Shown here one piece after another: positions 7,766 to 13,717 of a stretch of 41,188 nt of DNA. Origin of the DNA: Methanomassiliicoccales archaeon (GTDB lineage Archaea > Thermoplasmatota > Thermoplasmata > RBG-16-68-12 > SOIM01); the NCBI GenBank assembly GCA_030593885.1, contig JAUVGH010000017.1, forward strand, positions 1-41,188, written 5' to 3'. Numbering within the stretch: the first letter of the stretch is position 1; each line of letters begins with the position of its first letter. Under the pieces are notes generated by a model. That model was not told the DNA's origin and searched no databases. It saw only the letters and a program-made list of their open reading frames with translations. The position numbers were made by a program, and so were the translations under genes.

Positions 7766-8497
7766 GTGAGCCCGGGTAGAGAACCATCACTGACCTTCTT
7801 GCGGATAATGTCGGCGCTGTTGGTGGCCATTTCCGTCGTTGGGGTCATATTCGCTGGCGCTCTGATGTTCGGGACGTTCCCTCGGACGTACATGAACGCG
7901 CTCATCTATCTGATGCTGCTGCTGGTCTTGATCCTTTCCATGCACGTCGCCTTTGAGGCTTCAAGGGGACCGGCCCAGGTCAGAAGAAAAGCGGTCCGTT
8001 TCGCCAGGGAGTTCCCCAGGTATGTCATCTCGACCATGATGATCGAAGAGCTGTACAACTACCTCGTCGATCAGGACGGCGGACCGACGAGCGAGAAGAT
8101 GTGTTTCGCGTACGGCATTGTGGATGATGAGACGAACACTGTGACTCCGTGCGGAAAGCTGCTGCCGGACATGTCGGAGAGGAGCTGGGCGAGCGTCATT
8201 GGAGATCCGCGTTCGGTGCACGAGGCCTTGAGCAGGATAGACAGGCACCTGCCGGACCATGCCCTGGTGCTCACCTGCCATCTCCATCCGGGTCACGGCC
8301 CCGGCTCGGTGGTTCCTTCCAGCACTGACAGGAGGACCCACAGGGACATGGAGAGAGGGGGCTATCCGGTAATAGGCGCCATATTCTCTCAAGACGGTTA
8401 TGTTCACTTCTTCAGCGTGGGCGTCAAGTTCGATCTTTCAGTAACAGGTGGAGGTGTGAAGAGAGTTGGAAAAAGGACCTTTCGTATCAATTCCTAG
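7766..8497 (+). CDS. Membrane-anchored JAB1/MPN (JAMM) metallopeptidase
   Basis: Two hydrophobic helices at about residues 11-36 and 43-64 anchor the protein; the short loop between them implies both termini on one side. The catalytic domain follows. Glu110 sits in the TSEKMCFAYG segment typical of the JAMM glutamate, and the metal motif is complete: His172-x-His174-Pro175 and Ser185-x2-Asp188 within HLHPGHGPGSVVPSSTD. Proteins of this family remove or process ubiquitin-like tags. The GTG start directly follows the TAA of the preceding gene. Membrane tethering is unusual for archaeal JAMM enzymes such as HvJAMM1, which are small and soluble, so activity is probably restricted to the membrane surface. 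It could mature the GA-ending modifier, remove it from targets, or both. Confidence 0.8.
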   Translation: MSPGREPSLTFLRIMSALLVAISVVGVIFAGALMFGTFPRTYMNALIYLMLLLVLILSMHVAFEASRGPAQVRRKAVRFAREFPRYVISTMMIEELYNYLVDQDGGPTSEKMCFAYGIVDDETNTVTPCGKLLPDMSERSWASVIGDPRSVHEALSRIDRHLPDHALVLTCHLHPGHGPGSVVPSSTDRRTHRDMERGGYPVIGAIFSQDGYVHFFSVGVKFDLSVTGGGVKRVGKRTFRINS

Positions 8498-9320
8498 AGT
8501 GAGCTTCAAGAGCGAAGGCATGCAGCCCCAGGCAGAAGGGGAGAAGAGCGTCTCCGACAGGCAGGAGATGATATCTGGATGGGTTCAGAGCAGGGTGAAG
8601 GAGGCGAGGATCACATGCGTTGGAGCAGGCGGCCTTGGTAGCCATGCCCTCCAGAGCATGGCGAGGATCGGAGTGAAGGTCCTGAGGGTCTGCGACGCGG
8701 ACCAGATAGAGCTGAGCAACCTGAACAGGCAGTTCTACCACTACGGGCAGCTGTACCAGAACAAGGCGCTGACCATGGCCGAGAACCTGATCAGAGAATG
8801 CACGGGCGAGACGGTCATCGAGGGTTATTCAATGGACTTTCAGAACGCGGTTCGGGAATTCCCGGATGCATTCAAGAACACTGACGTCCTGCTTTGTCTG
8901 GTCGACAACGATGAATCCAGATACGACATCTCCCGCTACGCATTCGAGCGCAAGATCCCGGTCGTCTTCGCGGCCATCTCGGACACCGCTTCGAACGGAT
9001 ACGTCTTCCTGCAGGACAACAAGTCTGGATGCTTCTCGTGCCTCTGGGATACCGAGAAGGGTGAGGACGAGGAGAGGATGTTCTGCGTCGCACCGAGCGC
9101 GATCTACATTCACGCGATACTCGGAGGGATGGCGGTATACCAGACAATGGCTGTCCTGATGGACTGGGAGGTTCCCTGGAGATACTGGGAGGTGTTCCTG
9201 GACGGGGACACGAGGGCCTTCACACCCGAGAAGATCAAGGACTGCCGGATTTGCGGAGAACCCAAGACATCAACCGAAGCCGCACCAGAAGTGGAGGCTG
9301 CGGGTGAAGAGCAAGAATGA
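8466..9320 (+). CDS. E1-like ThiF/MoeB-family adenylating enzyme
   Basis: The Rossmann nucleotide loop GAGGLG lies at 53-58 after strand ARITCV. It is followed by Asp77 and Asp79, LNRQF with Arg88, Lys100 and Asp147, all hallmarks of ThiF/E1 adenylation domains. Two zinc knuckles, Cys189-x2-Cys192 and Cys260-x2-Cys263, are present. Cys207 (MFCVAP) is in the place of the cysteine that takes over the carrier in MoeB/E1 enzymes. The enzyme would adenylate the C-terminus of the ubiquitin-like protein with ATP. The TTG at 8466 has GGAGGTG nine bases upstream and overlaps the JAB gene; GTG at 8499 and ATG at 8520 are alternatives, since the conserved domain only begins at about residue 30. There are no thiamine or molybdopterin genes nearby. 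Confidence 0.82.
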   Translation: MEKGPFVSIPRVSFKSEGMQPQAEGEKSVSDRQEMISGWVQSRVKEARITCVGAGGLGSHALQSMARIGVKVLRVCDADQIELSNLNRQFYHYGQLYQNKALTMAENLIRECTGETVIEGYSMDFQNAVREFPDAFKNTDVLLCLVDNDESRYDISRYAFERKIPVVFAAISDTASNGYVFLQDNKSGCFSCLWDTEKGEDEERMFCVAPSAIYIHAILGGMAVYQTMAVLMDWEVPWRYWEVFLDGDTRAFTPEKIKDCRICGEPKTSTEAAPEVEAAGEEQE

Positions 9321-10065
9321 AGCTCTCGGACCGAGACTGTCCAACCTGACCAAGGCGGAAAGAGGTTGCCTTATCATCTGGCTAACGAAAGTGATGCCGC
9401 CGCATTCCCTGAAGATATTTGAAGCGTTCATTTCGGAAGAGGAGCCCTACAAGGAGAACAGGGACATCGTGAGAAGGGGCATTCCGTCCGCGGAGAGGGA
9501 GAGGTTCGACCTCGGGGATATGAAGTACAGCGAGATCAAGAGGACCATACCAGGGATCTCGGACGGTTCGCTGAGGGCGGGATTGAAGTTCCTTACTCAG
9601 AAAGGTTTCCTGGTGCACAGGAAGAAGCTCTACAGGATTTCTCAAGACCCCAACCTGCAGGGTGCAATGAGGAACATGGCCCAGCTGGCGACCAGGCTTT
9701 ACGGGATCGATGACCCGGAGGTACCCGACATCACATTCTATCCAGTGGAGTTGGAGAAGGACCTCGTCAGGCTGACCGTCAGAGAGGTGAACCTCGAGAG
9801 AATGCTTCCGGATTATGGGGCCAGACTTGAAAGGAACCGCAAGGTCATCGGACGCCTGTGGAGTCTGGCAGAGGAAAGCGATGAACCAGGAAAGCTGGCC
9901 TTCAGCGATGAGGACGGAAATCGGACCATGAGCTCCAGGGATTGTTTCTTCTCATGCACGGTTGAGCCAGGCAACTACAGACTTGAAATCACTTACAAGG
10001 AAGAGAACACAGCTTCGCTGGAATGGCAGATAGATGTCAGAAGAAGATTGAAGAACGTCCAATGA
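9304..10065 (+). CDS. Winged-helix protein ending the ubiquitin-like operon
   Basis: The N-terminal third (about residues 18-115) has helices and a turn consistent with a winged helix: MKYSEIKRTI, then SDGSLRAGLKFLTQKGFLV as recognition helix and wing. The remainder is a beta-rich domain I do not recognise. The GTG start at 9304 follows GGAGG by six bases and overlaps the end of the E1-like gene, so it belongs to the operon. A shorter paralogue faces it at 10072-10455, sharing the Trp-Leu helix near the N-terminus, the wing and the following Leu-Ala helix. It may be a regulator of the system, an adaptor or a target-recognition factor; DNA binding is inferred from the fold only. Confidence 0.6.
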   Translation: MKSKNEALGPRLSNLTKAERGCLIIWLTKVMPPHSLKIFEAFISEEEPYKENRDIVRRGIPSAERERFDLGDMKYSEIKRTIPGISDGSLRAGLKFLTQKGFLVHRKKLYRISQDPNLQGAMRNMAQLATRLYGIDDPEVPDITFYPVELEKDLVRLTVREVNLERMLPDYGARLERNRKVIGRLWSLAEESDEPGKLAFSDEDGNRTMSSRDCFFSCTVEPGNYRLEITYKEENTASLEWQIDVRRRLKNVQ

Positions 10066-10071
10066 TGAGCC

Positions 10072-10455
10072 TTACTCGTTATGGAATTCCTTGTCCCAGT
10101 GACTCTGAGCAAAGGACGCGAGTTTCTCCAGCATTTCGATGAACTGGGGGTCATCATTGAGTGTGAACATCTCCTCTCCGTCGGTCGTCTTCTGGGTTTT
10201 CAAGAAGCCGGTTTCCATGAGATTTCTCAAACCGATTGCGATGTCGGCTGAACTCATGCCGGTGGCCTTCTCCAGCTCTTCGAAGGAAATCCGCCTTTCG
10301 GAGGGCTTGGGCACCTTCCCGTCGTCAGATGAGGCTTCGTCGAGGAAGATCTTGAGCACCTTGACCATCGAGGAGTTCTCGTCGCTCAATCCCTGCAGCC
10401 AGCGGTAGAGATTCCCTTTGGCCTGCGGCTCCAGATCGTCGATCTTGCCTGGCAT
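10072..10455 (-). CDS. Winged-helix protein, paralogue of the converging gene
   Basis: A 127-residue protein with an N-terminal helical segment (NLYRWLQGL, MVKVLKIFL) and a winged-helix core: ISFEELEKATGM, then SADIAIGLRNLMETGFLK and a wing with EEMFTL. It resembles the first 130 residues of the protein at 9304-10065, without that protein's C-terminal beta-rich domain. The two genes converge with six bases between their stops. A regulatory role is likely but its targets are not visible. Confidence 0.6.
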   Translation of the reverse strand: MPGKIDDLEPQAKGNLYRWLQGLSDENSSMVKVLKIFLDEASSDDGKVPKPSERRISFEELEKATGMSSADIAIGLRNLMETGFLKTQKTTDGEEMFTLNDDPQFIEMLEKLASFAQSHWDKEFHNE

Positions 10456-10676
10456 CGAAGTTGGATGTAGTTTTCTGCTATTAGATGATTACTACACCGT
10501 TTGAATGTAGGAAGGAATCAAGGGGAATTCGCCAGGACCTCGGTAATGGGAACTTTCTATGTTCATTGCCTTGGCACTGTCCTCGAAGTTCAATATGGAG
10601 AACGGAGAGGTCCATCATGTTCTTGGACAGTGCGGATGGGCCCCCAGCCTTTCTCATAATATGTCCAGAAACAAAA

Positions 10677-10685
10677 TACTTATAT
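10677..10685 (+). promoter_or_regulatory. Putative TATA box for the nuclease-MNT fusion gene
   Basis: TACTTATAT lies about 30 bases before the ATG at 10712, predicting a leaderless transcript. The rest of the 256-base gap back to 10455 holds no convincing gene. Confidence 0.5.
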
Positions 10686-10691
10686 CCACTA

Positions 10692-10709
10692 ATGAATATA
10701 TCTATTCAT
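10692..10709 (+). promoter_or_regulatory. Palindromic operator candidate
   Basis: ATGAATA and TATTCAT form a perfect seven-base inverted repeat with a four-base spacer (TATC). It lies between the TATA box and the start codon, overlapping the predicted transcript start. A repressor bound here would block transcription; the gene's own winged-helix domain or the nearby RHH-like protein are possible binders. Confidence 0.45.
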
Positions 10710-10711
10710 AA

Positions 10712-11719
10712 ATGAAATACATAAGTCAACCTCAAAGAATTGCAGAGAAGGATGTCTTGGAGGCAGTAGAAGACCACTTCATGTCCAGAGGTTACGTCAT
10801 CACCCCAGAGATGAGGATAAGGACCTGGAAACCCGATCTGGTCGCCTTGAAGGGGAAGGACCTGGTGATAGTCGAGGTAAAGGGCTCTCTGGGAGACATC
10901 GAAAGGGCCATAGTCCTGGCAGCGGTCTACACCTTTGATGCCACCTTCACCTACATCGCAATCCCCGAAACAAGACTGATGAAGGACCTGGAGGAAATGG
11001 CGAGGGTCCTAGGAATCGGAATCCTCACGGTCAACGAAGGTGTCCGCACGGCCGTCAAACCTCAGAAAAAGTCCCCAAGACCTTCCCTTCTAAGGAGAGC
11101 TCATGCAGCTCTGGAGAAAGGTCCCAGTACCCCCGAAAGAGAACAGCCCCGAGGCGGAATACCGTACGACAGGTTCCTGAAGCACAAGGGAGTGATCGAC
11201 GTCCTCTTCTCGGTCCCGGGAAGAAGGTTCACCATTCGTGAGGTTTCCAAAGAGGCTGGCTCATCTTACGCGACCACTTGGAGACTTGTGAACGCGCTCA
11301 TTTCAATGGGAGCCCTCAGATCGGAGGTGGTCGGCCCGAGCAGGCTGATATCCATCAACGAGGAATCTCCCATCGTGGCGGATCTGAAGAGATTGAAAGA
11401 GATGGATCTACTCCCCCATCGAAAGGTCGCGGAGCGCTTCGCTGAGCTCGTGAGGACGATACCGAACGTGCAAAAGGTAATACTCTTCGGGAGCGTTGCC
11501 GAGGGCAGAGCGACCGTGGATAGCGACATCGACATCGCGGTTGTCATGAAGAGGAGGTCCGACAAAGTCATGAGAGAAACGTACGATACGGCGGCCGACA
11601 TCCAAGACGAAACGGGCATGAGGTTGGCTCCCATCCAGGTCCTGGAACGGGAGCTCGAGAGTGATGATCAACTGGTTCGATCGTTGAAGAGGGGTGTGGT
11701 TCTCTTTGAGAGAGATTAG
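10712..11719 (+). CDS. PD-(D/E)XK / winged-helix / MNT nucleotidyltransferase fusion protein
   Basis: Three parts are visible in 335 residues. Residues 1-110 hold a textbook PD-(D/E)XK core: Pro41-Asp42 in WKPDLVAL, then VIVEVKG with Glu55 and Lys57. Residues about 155-215 form a winged helix (FTIREVSKEAG, then a recognition helix and LRSEVVG). The C-terminal part from about 255 is a minimal nucleotidyltransferase: ILFGSVAEGR with Gly260-Ser261, followed by SDIDIAVV with Asp272 and Asp274. MNT proteins usually act as antitoxins for HEPN ribonucleases, and a HEPN-like start follows at once. The nuclease fusion is unusual. Transcription is probably leaderless and under the adjoining palindrome. 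The combination suggests a self-regulated toxin-antitoxin or defence component. Confidence 0.75.
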   Translation: MKYISQPQRIAEKDVLEAVEDHFMSRGYVITPEMRIRTWKPDLVALKGKDLVIVEVKGSLGDIERAIVLAAVYTFDATFTYIAIPETRLMKDLEEMARVLGIGILTVNEGVRTAVKPQKKSPRPSLLRRAHAALEKGPSTPEREQPRGGIPYDRFLKHKGVIDVLFSVPGRRFTIREVSKEAGSSYATTWRLVNALISMGALRSEVVGPSRLISINEESPIVADLKRLKEMDLLPHRKVAERFAELVRTIPNVQKVILFGSVAEGRATVDSDIDIAVVMKRRSDKVMRETYDTAADIQDETGMRLAPIQVLERELESDDQLVRSLKRGVVLFERD

Positions 11720-11858
11720 GGAGGCAGAGGCCTGGCTTGCAGGGGCTAGACATCTATTGGATGTTGAGATGAGCAGGGAGCGGTTCACGGCCATCTGGGT
11801 ACCCATGACAGTACATATAGACACATTAACCTCAATGGAAATATATAAGTACAATTAA
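11706..11858 (+). pseudogene. Truncated HEPN-domain gene
   Basis: A TTG at 11706 overlaps the end of the MNT fusion gene. The frame then reads IREAEAWLAGARHLLDVEM, very like the first helix of HEPN proteins (EAEWWL.RA..LL). After about 25 residues the resemblance ends and the frame runs into an AT-rich promoter-like region, stopping after 50 codons. A functional HEPN is usually 110-140 residues with an RxxxxH motif, absent here. It appears that the toxin half of an MNT-HEPN pair has been deleted. Confidence 0.5.
11841..11849 (+). promoter_or_regulatory. Putative TATA box for the small RHH-like gene
   Basis: ATATATAAG lies about 40 bases upstream of the ATG at 11886. GGTGAG at 11875-11880 would serve as ribosome binding site. 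The palindromic GTACATGTA-like sequence between them could be an operator. Confidence 0.4.
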
Positions 11859-11885
11859 GTACATGTATGCTAATGGTGAGCTCAA

Positions 11886-12026
11886 ATGGCGAAGAAGCGT
11901 CAAGTATGCTTCATGATAGATGAAGATGATGCACAGGCGATGGAGGAAATCCGAAGGGAAACTGGCTTGCCTGTGAGTCGTCAGATTGAGATGAAGCTCA
12001 AAGGCTACAAGATCGTGAAGGAATAG
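11886..12026 (+). CDS. Small ribbon-helix-helix-like protein (46 residues)
   Basis: A short basic-acidic protein: MAKKRQVCFMID gives one beta strand, EDDAQAMEEIRRET a first helix, and LPVSRQIEMKLKGY a turn and second helix. That is the strand-helix-helix layout of CopG/Arc-type antitoxin repressors, at the usual minimal length. It has its own TATA box and ribosome binding site. No toxin gene follows directly; the next gene encodes a membrane protein. It may be the surviving antitoxin of the decayed locus or a regulator of the palindromes nearby. Confidence 0.6.
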   Translation: MAKKRQVCFMIDEDDAQAMEEIRRETGLPVSRQIEMKLKGYKIVKE

Positions 12027-12064
12027 CCTGGAACCCGTTGTGTCGTGTCGGCAGAAGGCTCTGA

Positions 12065-12505
12065 ATGGACTGGGCATCGTTCTCGTTGGGCATTGTGGCA
12101 GGGATTGCTATTGGTGTTGTCTCAGGCATCATCCTATATGAATACACGTCCCGTCGTGAAAGAAGCCAGGAAGAGAAGAGCGCCAGAAGACAATGGAATA
12201 CCGATCTTGGTTGGGAACTTGTGAATTTCTGCGAAGAATGGAATGAATTCAAAGGATGTCTGACTCCCAGCGTGGAACTCAGAACGGAACTCATTGCGCA
12301 CGCCAGGGAGATCAAACAACGATCGGCGCAGGCGTTCATCGAGCCTAGTCATCGGAGATCGATTAAGAAGTCGATCCATATCTTCTTGAAACAAGCGAAG
12401 AAACTATCAGGCACAGATGACCAGACCTGGAGCAATCACGTGATGGAAGAAGTCGACGCCGTCTGCAACAACCTTCGGAGGTTATCCAATAGACTTCGCA
12501 AGTAG
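12065..12505 (+). CDS. Hypothetical membrane protein with one N-terminal helix
   Basis: The 146-residue protein starts with a hydrophobic, Gly-rich segment (about 5-26) followed by RRERS, so the C-terminal part faces the cytoplasm. That part is helical, with conserved-looking Trp, Cys and Arg residues but no motif I recognise. It follows the RHH-like gene by 38 bases on the same strand. In position it could be an effector of a small toxin-antitoxin unit, but nothing in the sequence proves this. Confidence 0.6.
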   Translation: MDWASFSLGIVAGIAIGVVSGIILYEYTSRRERSQEEKSARRQWNTDLGWELVNFCEEWNEFKGCLTPSVELRTELIAHAREIKQRSAQAFIEPSHRRSIKKSIHIFLKQAKKLSGTDDQTWSNHVMEEVDAVCNNLRRLSNRLRK

Positions 12506-12515
12506 CACTTCAGGG

Positions 12516-12543
12516 TCTGCAGATTGCAGAGACATGCATGTCT
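12516..12543. terminator. Two adjoining inverted repeats between convergent genes
   Basis: TCTGCA-GAT-TGCAGA (12516-12530) is directly followed by the perfect palindrome AGACATGCATGTCT (12530-12543). They sit in the 72-base gap between the convergent stops at 12505 and 12578. A role in transcription termination or transcript end stability is plausible, but there is no strong T-run. Confidence 0.3.
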
Positions 12544-12577
12544 AATCGAGGACGCGGGGATGCCCAGACTCAAAACC

Positions 12578-13717
12578 TCACAATGACTTCACTAGAACCT
12601 CGGCGACATCCAAGATGTTCGTGGAATCATCTCTCGCAATTCCTTTCGAACTGTCCTCAAAATTCAGCGAACAGAAAGGACAGCAAGTCACAAGAATCTC
12701 GGCACCGGTCCCAAGAGCCTCCTCTACCCTCATATTCGAGAACCTTTCATCAGCTACAGTTTCAGTCCAGAACCTCCCTCCACCCCCGCCACAACACAAA
12801 CTGGACTCCCTGTTCCTTTCCATCTCAACCAGTTCTAACCCAGGGATCGACTCCAACACCTTCCTCGGCTCCTCATAGACCCCATTATGCCTCCCCAGAT
12901 AACAAGGATCGTGATACGTCACCTTCTTCTCCAACCTTCCCGGAACCAGCTTTCCCTCATCCACCAGCTCCGCCAGCAGCTGCGTGTGATGCACGACCTC
13001 CAACTCTGACCCAAACTCCCCGTAATCGTTCTTCAACGTATGAAATGTATGGGGCGATATCGCAACCACCCTCTCCACCCCCATCTCCTCGAACTTAGTA
13101 ACATTCCGCTCAACCATCGTCCCGAACGCCTGCTCATCACCGATCCTCCTCGCAGAATCACCGCAGCACCTCTCCTCGTTCCCCAGGACACCAAAGCTCA
13201 CCCCAGCCTTGTTCAGAACCTCCACCAGCGCCTTCGCCACCTTCTGGTTCCTCGGATCATAGCTCGGAGCGCACCCGACGAACAGCAGCCAGTCCATATC
13301 CCTCTCGAAGATCCTAACGTCCAACCCTTCCGCCCAGTCCATCCTCTCCTCCGCCGGGTTCCCCCAAGGGTTCCCCTCCTGCACCATGTTGGACACCGCC
13401 GATCTCTGCATCTGCGGTATCATCCCCCCGCCCACCAGCATCCTCCTCATCGACCGGATGACATCTATCAGCTCCACACCCCTCGGACACCTGTCCACGC
13501 ACGCTTTGCACGTCGAGCACAGCCAAATATCGTCCGACTCCTCCACCAGCCCCAGCTGCACCATCCTCAGCATCTTTCGTAAATTGAAATCGCGAACCGT
13601 CCCCCAGGGGCACGTCCCGCTGCACAACCCGCACTGGTAGCAGAGGTTCAGGCTCTCCCCGCCTTCTTTGGCGACCTCGTCCATCACCTCGTCGAACGGT
13701 CGAACCGCGTCCATCAT
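12578..13717 (-). CDS. HdrC-HdrB fusion (HdrD-like) iron-sulfur protein
   Basis: Residues 1-100 carry two 4Fe-4S motifs typical of HdrC: Cys26, 29, 32 and 36 (CYQCGLCSGTCP) and Cys67, 70, 73 and 77 (CSTCKACVDRCP). The C-terminal part has two CCG-type domains of HdrB. The second is complete (DPCYLG, SLCCGGGGG, CCPFC). The first has GCAPSYD and ERCCGD, but ISPHTF stands where the closing Cys-x2-Cys should be. HdrB reduces disulfides with noncubane 4Fe-4S clusters; here only one such cluster seems possible. The start at 13717 overlaps the HdrA-MvhD stop as ATGA. Being last in the operon, it may be the terminal electron-accepting module for an unknown disulfide or another acceptor. Confidence 0.85.
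   Translation of the reverse strand: MMDAVRPFDEVMDEVAKEGGESLNLCYQCGLCSGTCPWGTVRDFNLRKMLRMVQLGLVEESDDIWLCSTCKACVDRCPRGVELIDVIRSMRRMLVGGGMIPQMQRSAVSNMVQEGNPWGNPAEERMDWAEGLDVRIFERDMDWLLFVGCAPSYDPRNQKVAKALVEVLNKAGVSFGVLGNEERCCGDSARRIGDEQAFGTMVERNVTKFEEMGVERVVAISPHTFHTLKNDYGEFGSELEVVHHTQLLAELVDEGKLVPGRLEKKVTYHDPCYLGRHNGVYEEPRKVLESIPGLELVEMERNRESSLCCGGGGGRFWTETVADERFSNMRVEEALGTGAEILVTCCPFCSLNFEDSSKGIARDDSTNILDVAEVLVKSL

Noticed and set aside
7022-9320. Thiamine (ThiS/ThiF) or molybdopterin (MoaD/MoeB) sulfur-carrier pathway
   Set aside because: The small protein lacks the Gly-Gly end, no thiamine or molybdopterin genes are near, and a JAMM peptidase and E2-like protein are present. A sulfur-carrier role is not formally excluded.
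10485-10715. 76-codon plus-strand frame between the winged-helix gene and the MNT fusion gene
   Set aside because: No ribosome binding site or promoter, no recognisable domain, and it runs across the TATA box and palindrome of the next gene.
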